NCBI GenBank assembly: GCA_021904315.1
Contig: CM038917.1
Location: 1,364,001-1,428,000, forward strand
Direction of reading: 5' to 3'
Origin: Sphagnum magellanicum
Lineage: Eukaryota > Streptophyta > Sphagnopsida > Sphagnales > Sphagnaceae
Length of the DNA stretch: 64,000 nucleotides
In this document: positions 58,240 through 64,000 of the stretch, piece after piece
How positions within the stretch are numbered: position 1 is the first letter of the stretch
Layout: every line of letters starts with the position of its first letter
Made by a program: the position numbers and the translations under genes
Notes under the pieces: model-generated
What the model was told of the DNA's origin: nothing
What the model saw: the letters and a program-made list of their open reading frames with translations, nothing else
Databases searched by the model: none

Positions 58240-60040
58240 GGAGTTTTGGAGTGAATGAACTAATTAGTAAAAGGATATGCTTGAAGGGAAAAAAAATTGA
58301 GCAAGAAAGAGGTCTAAGCCAACTCTAATCACTATTTCTACCTTTTTTCGTAGTTATATTCCTTATAATAAAATTGGTTGTCATCAAAAACAATTTGAAG
58401 AAGATCTTGTGTTGTTCATTGCAAAGGAACTTGTGCCTTTGTCATTTGTAAAGGCTCCTTTTTTTAGGAGATTAATTCTAAAATATAATCCCCGATTGAA
58501 TTTCCCATCAAGGCAAAAGTTTAGAAATGAACTTTTGCCTATGATTACCAAATGGACAAAAGAAATATTTGTTTTTTTAGCCCTTCAATTGTGTAATACA
58601 TGCACTATATCTTTTGATCTTTGGATGTCAAGGGGAAGTATTAATACCTTTGTTCTTATTGGTCATTTCTTAAATGACAAGTGGGAGTCTTGTCATGTAA
58701 TTGTTAGACTTTTTGAAACTATAGACACATTTGAAAATGCCATGGCAATATAAATTAGTGATGTGTTTGCAAAACATGGGCTGAATATTCATGTTTTTGG
58801 ATATGTCAAAGATGAAGGGAGCAATCTTGCTACCATGACTTCTACATTAACATTTGTTATGTCTTGTGAAGTTTTGGGATTATCAACACCTTTTGTAGGT
58901 TCTTGTTGGGGCCATGTAATGTTTAAGTGCTATCAATATGTGATAGTTGACTCCAAGGCATGTGCTAACTTGCTTTCTATTTCAATTAAAAATAATAATC
59001 AATTTTGCAAAAAACTATTACTTGGACCACGAAAAGTGGCAAGGGATGGCAAGAATGGCACAAAGCATGTGACTAGCAAAGGTGTGTCTCCATAGAAATT
59101 TAAAACTCATGTGTGAAGACTCATTTTGCTTCAAGAGTTGCCCTTTTCCAAGAAACTTTTGAGTTTAAACATGTGATTGCTCTTTGTTATGGAAATCAAT
59201 AGTTGTTGGTTTTAAAGGTCTTATGTTTAGTCCCCAAGTTTGGGCAATAGCCCAAGTTATTGTTGATACTTTGGGCCTCATGGTTTAGCAATGTGTCCTA
59301 AACCAAAGATGAAAATATTGGTTGTTTTTAGATGCCTTAAATGTTGCCATATCACTTGTATGTTAGTTTCGAACCAATGGTTTGGGATTTGATTTTAATG
59401 AGACCCAAGATTTTAATGAGGAGCTCCAAGTCTTTTAGCAAAACATGCAAAAACAAATGGTACAAGTCTTAAACACATTTTTGTCTTTTATGCTTTCTTT
59501 CTAAAAGACCAAAGCCCATAACATGTTGTGCATGATGTTAAACCCTTGTTATAAGGGTTTGGGGCTAGTCATTCAATTCGTCGGCAAAGAGAGAGCATTG
59601 CAAATTGCTAGTGAATATGACTGTCAATTTTTTCTTCCACTTCTTCTTTCTACATATAACTTTTTAAACCCAAATGATACAAGTGTTGGAGCTTCTAGCT
59701 TTACATTCTATAGTGTTGAATTCACAAATCTTTATGATCTTATGGAAATTAATGAAGAAATGGCATCATTAGTGGAGAAAAAATAGTTAAACCATTTCAA
59801 GTTCAAGAAAGTTATTGAAAAGGAGGCCAAAAATCTATTAGAATGGTGGAAAGTGCATGAGGTACAATTCTCGTATGTTGGGTTTGTGGCTTGACAAGTT
59901 CTCAGTATTGTTGGTTCACAAATTGAGGTAGAGAAGGTTTTCAGTGTGACAAGTATATGCACAAACTTTCAACGCTCTTGATTGGGCATAGAGAATTTTG
60001 AAATGTTCATAAAACATCTACAAGAATTGAATGGATGATG
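58240..60040 (+). pseudogene. hAT transposase, broken
   Basis: The RNase H-like catalytic part is at 58409-58753 (TISFDLWMSRGSINTFVLIG, HFLNDKWESCHVIVRLFETI) and 58763-59095 (HVFGYVKDEGSNLATM). A weaker stretch follows to about 59520, then a conserved MLNPCYKGL near 59535. The C-terminal dimerisation region is near 59840-60020 (LEWWKVHE, SIVGSQIEVEKVFSV). At least five stops and several frame changes separate these. The N-terminal BED zinc finger was not found. Terminal repeats and the 8-bp duplication were not located. The order and spacing match one hAT gene of about 600-650 residues. Confidence 0.8.
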
Positions 60041-60049
60041 TTTGAGTTA

Positions 60050-63000
60050 AGGTCTCGGCATCTATGAAGCTTGCTTCATGGACATGGAGGAGGTCCTTAT
60101 GGAAGAAAATGAGTGCTTAATTGATTAAGTTGGGCTTTTGGACATCGAAGAAAATGACAATAGATTATAGGTAAGTTTTTTTAGGTTTTAGAAATATGTC
60201 AAAGTTCTTTCTTTTTCATTGGATAGTGCTTCTTTTGAATTCAATTTCCTTTGTTTTTTTTCTTCCAGAACTTCAAGCAATGTTGGAGTGGCCATGGAGT
60301 GAAGAGTGCCTAACTCTTGGAGATGATATAACCAAATTATTTGTTAGGTTTACTATTTAGGGTTATCCTTTTGTTACACCTCCTAGATTTAGGGTTATTG
60401 TCTACCCTTTTGATTTTGGCTTGAGTGTGTGTTGGAGTTAGATTGGGGGTGGCATTGGGTGGAATGGAGAAACTTTCTAGGTTTTTTTGGAGGTGGGAAA
60501 TAGGAGTCAATTGGTGACTGTTTTGGGGCTGTTTTGAAGGCAAGATTGATATGGATATGGGAGATTTGACTTGAGATATTAGTGGGGCACATTTGAAACT
60601 GTTTTCAGGAGTTTTGGGTGAGGGGGAAAATAATCAGAGTAAGGTCTGTTACAATGAAATTAAAGAGGAAGAAAGCCATTTTTGAAGGCGGTGTGATCAT
60701 TGGTTGAAATTCTAAACATGAAATCAAATGGAAAAATAAATAAAATGATGCTGATCCTTCAGAAATGTTGGGAATAGATTAGATGTTCAGAAATATGATG
60801 AAACCCTGCCAAACTTTATAAAAAGAAAGCACCCAAGAGAGGGGAAGAAAAATAAACAAAGGGGAAGGACCAAAGTCCAGGCAAGCAAAATAGCCCAAAA
60901 GAGACGTGCCACACCAAGAAAAGGGACACACTATGTATAGAAACCTCCACCAGTTGTGTCAAGCCTATCAACTCAAAAAAGGGAGGTAACCCCCATAAAA
61001 CTCCAAGCCTAGAAGAATCCTCCCCTGGATCGAGGCACTTCTCAAAATAGATTAGTTTAAAAATAGGCTACATTAGAATTTTAAAATAGGCAAAGTATGA
61101 AATAGGTTTGATATTTTCAAACCTTTGTAAAAGAAATTTGGTTGAATAAAAGTTTGCCTCGTATGATTCTTCCAAGTTTTTAATCTGTTTTGCGTATTGG
61201 AATCAGGACCTGGAATCGGTTCAATTTGAAACTAAGTTTCAAATTTTTGAGGTGTTTTGCATGTTGGGACCAGAACTAGGGGTTAATGGCAATTGACAGT
61301 TATGGAACCAGTACCTGAAACTGGCGAAAATTCAAACTTGGTTCTAAAATCGTGATCAGAATCGCCCCCAAAATAATTAACCGAAATCAGAACCAAACCC
61401 TGGTTGCTTTTATATATAAGAAACGAAACCTAACCGAAATCAGTTCCTTGAAATTTTGAGGAATCGTAACTGGCTGTTCCCCCTAGAACCTAACCTAGGG
61501 ACCCGCCAACACGGGGTAATACCAGATTCCCAGACTCAACATTCGTGACAATGCTTACTCAGCATGGAAGATACCTATGACATTTGTAAGAACTTAGCTT
61601 ATTAGTACGGACTCTTCTTTGTCTGGATATCACATCCCTTTTTCTACTGTTCTTTCTGATCTTCTCCTGCATGGTGGTACCCCATGGCTGCCTGCTGCTT
61701 CTGCACAGTCGTCATGGCTATGCCAGCCATGCCAACAAAGATTTGTTTTTGTTTTGCTTTCCAGTTCTCTGTCATCCCTAAAAGTTGCAGATACATGCGC
61801 AATTTGTTCTATTCCAGTGCTCAGCTCTCGTCCAGGTCTTCTGAACTAGTTAGCACATTAGGAGCTGGGCCAGATCCTCTGCACCCACCAGTGCACCATG
61901 ATTGATGGATGGATGGAAAATAATCAGGAGACAGTTTTCTGTTATGTCACAGTTCCCTAGGTAATCATGGTGGTTAGCTTGCTTGCTTTTTTCTGTTACC
62001 TCCCTAAGTTAACAACCCGCTTGCTGGTTGTTAGTAGGTCAGTAATTTCAAAGACCCTTACCTGTGTATAATTAATAAACCGTATACTTTATTATTGTTC
62101 ACCTATTTTCCTACTTATCTACCTATGCATAGAACCTATTTCAGAATTTTGGTCCCATGTAGACATTTGGCTATATGTAAAACTTACATGAGATTAAAAT
62201 TTCTGTCTGGTCCATTGTGAATGAAATTTTGATCAGATCTATAAATTGCATAGGATTGAATTTTAGTCTTGTATAATTTGATCAAATATTCGGTCACATG
62301 TAGAATTACATGGGACAAAAAATTGTATCCCATGTACAATTGGCACCATAATTTGGTTCCCATGAAATTATTTTTTTATTTATTTGTCTTTTAGTGAGTG
62401 AATTTTAAATGATTCAAATAATTATATGTAATTTTAATTACTACGTAATTAATTTCACATCAACACTAATGTCAAAATTGATGTGTCAGATATGACACTA
62501 ATGTGAAATTGTCATGTCACATCTATTTGAGCAACCCTACACCCAACAAGAAAAAAAAAAGGTTGTAGGACCTCCAAGATGGGCTTAAGACATCTTCCTT
62601 AACATCACATATTTTAGGTCATATCCAATTGCACAAACCCAACAAAAGGGTAATTAGTGCGTTTAGATTAAGTTTTGATTCACAAGCTCACATGGATTCA
62701 TAGGACTCGTGAGCCAGAACCTTGACTTGAGACATGCACCACCTTCCTCCCTATAATACATGGTTTAATATTTGATGAATACCTACCAAACTTTATTAAA
62801 ACAAAACACTCAATGGAGAGGTAGAACAAGGAACAAAAGGAAAGGCACATATTTATAATTAAGTATTTTTTTAAATTTTTTTAATGAATTAATTGCACTT
62901 TCTAATATTTTGTACATCATTTGAAAAAATATGAAAGTTATTTCTTCATGCAAATTTTAAGGGCTCACAAGATATTCAAATGGTATCCAAATTTAACAAT

Positions 63001-64000
63001 TCAAAGCTTTATTTTTTTATGGCCCTTGTAAAACACTTTCCATTTTGTGATATCATGTTCCTTAATTATACTTAATTTAGCCCTTCAAATTTCCATTCAA
63101 GTGATTAAGATTTGTTTTAGTGATTTCAATATTGACCCTTCCAACCCTTCAAACTTTTAGTTCCTGCATGAATCTTATTACGAACCTAGCATTGAGCTTG
63201 CAACCAAGGTTAAAGTGTAACCAAAAAAGGAGAGATCCAGAGAAACAAAGAGGACACAACACTAACCAAACCTCTCTCGACGCCACCTCGCTCTAACAGA
63301 GCAAGCACAATGCAATCCCACAACTATGCAGCATACAACTCAAACAAAATGGATCTCAGAGGCAAAATTCCATAATTCTCATTACACATAATGTCTCATA
63401 CAGAACCCACTCTTCTGCCTCCTCCCCATTGCTACCTCGATTCCTTGTTCCTAAATTCTCATAAAGCTTTCCTAGATCAAGGAGCCGGAGATCTCTCGAG
63501 TCACTAATCGCAACGGAAAAAGAGAGCGACCCTACTAGCGTTCTCTAAGCTCTTGGTTGTTTTGTTCTAACCCCGCAGTGTCTCTCCCACTGATCATCCT
63601 CCTCTCTACATCCTTGGATCCAGCTTCATGCACAAGCTTCCTCCTCCTCGCTTTTCTCACCAACGGCTTCCCTCCATCCCTAATCAATGTGGCGCCGCTC
63701 CTCTTCATCAAACGCGCCGCCATCTTCCTGTCCTCACATCCCACACAGGCATACCACCTTCTCCCATGCACCCCATGCATATCCAGTTTCCCTCTCAAAC
63801 TAATGAAGAAGAAATCCGCCGCCACTCATCAATGGAAGCGGCCAGATTACCCTGATCAAGGAGTTTGTGTTCACACCAACTGCACAGTCATGGAGTCACT
63901 GTCCTGCCACCCGTTGTTCGGCTACAAAAGTTTGACAAGGGGAGTGGGTCAAAAGAATGTTTCCAAACTAAAATACAAATGTGGAAAAATGAGTCCCAAC
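60050..64000. other. Intergenic; no convincing gene
   Basis: Segments near 60790-60860 and 62780-62850 share ACCAAACTTTAT-like text, and 62690-62760 shares text with 26520-26580, so pieces of dispersed repeats are present. Between 61190 and 61500 GGTTC/GAACC words recur, as in the hAT-like MITE. From about 63260 to 63850 the base composition is more even, and minus-strand frame 63825-63535 (96 codons, basic) is open but unrecognised; it could be a first exon of a gene that continues elsewhere. Confidence 0.4.

Noticed and set aside
61619..61905. Two overlapping Ser/Leu/Cys-rich frames as a small secreted protein
   Set aside because: Neither has a convincing signal peptide or similarity; two frames open at once suggest composition effects.
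63535..63855. Opposed open frames near the window end as a gene
   Set aside because: The minus-strand frame is basic and open but unrecognised; too little sequence remains to test for further exons.
1..64000. tRNA, rRNA or other RNA genes
   Set aside because: I saw no cloverleaf with intact A and B boxes and no rRNA-like stretch. The TGGTATCAGAGC at 46053 is a primer site, not a tRNA.

Overview
This is nuclear DNA from a land plant. The evidence is spliced genes with GT-AG introns, a plant-type pyrophosphate-dependent phosphofructokinase alpha subunit, a plant-type bHLH-ACT transcription factor, a short run of the plant telomere heptamer inside an intron, and plant families of CACTA, hAT, pogo-like and Ty3 elements. 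The sequence is AT-rich and mostly intergenic, as in a large repeat-rich genome. I cannot name the species. A seed-free plant or gymnosperm is a guess from style only.

Layout. 1-4295 is the right part of a CACTA transposon: broken TNP2-type transposase exons, then subterminal GCGA repeats and a TAGTG end. 4296-9240 holds a decayed pogo/Tigger-like transposase and a purine-rich tract that ends in a 100-bp tandem repeat. 9240-15150 is intergenic with microsatellites, one diverged direct repeat and a possible MITE. 15151-22830 is the best gene of the window: PFP alpha, 19 coding exons and 610 codons plus stop, with a minisatellite and a perfect G-box upstream and a GA-rich leader. A hAT-like MITE with a clean 8-bp target duplication sits just behind it.

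23180-34700 is gene-poor and contains arrays of a near-palindromic TTGGTSACCAA motif, an AT-rich minisatellite and unrecognised broken frames. 34737-38615 (minus strand) is a bHLH-ACT gene whose last intron region holds an inverted-repeat element carrying a triplicated 155-bp unit. 40088-41583 is a larger relative of a MITE found in a PFP intron. 42960-44360 is a second DDE transposase fossil.

45250-53082 is a complete Ty3-type LTR retrotransposon with two LTRs of about 800 bp, PBS, PPT, an unusual extra ORF before gag, gag, and a full-length pol. Its frames are interrupted by stops that look like transitions, with no frameshift inside pol. 55930-57800 is a 33-bp minisatellite split by about 1 kb of other DNA. 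58240-60040 is a decayed hAT transposase. 60050-64000 has no recognisable gene.

Only two host genes are convincing. PFP alpha belongs to cytosolic glycolysis/gluconeogenesis and bHLH-ACT to transcriptional control; nothing in the sequence links them. The rest is transposon-derived. I found no undescribed multi-gene system. The most unusual points are an intact Asp-Gly-Asp motif in a PFP alpha-type subunit and the stop-only decay of the Ty3 element with its extra 5' ORF.
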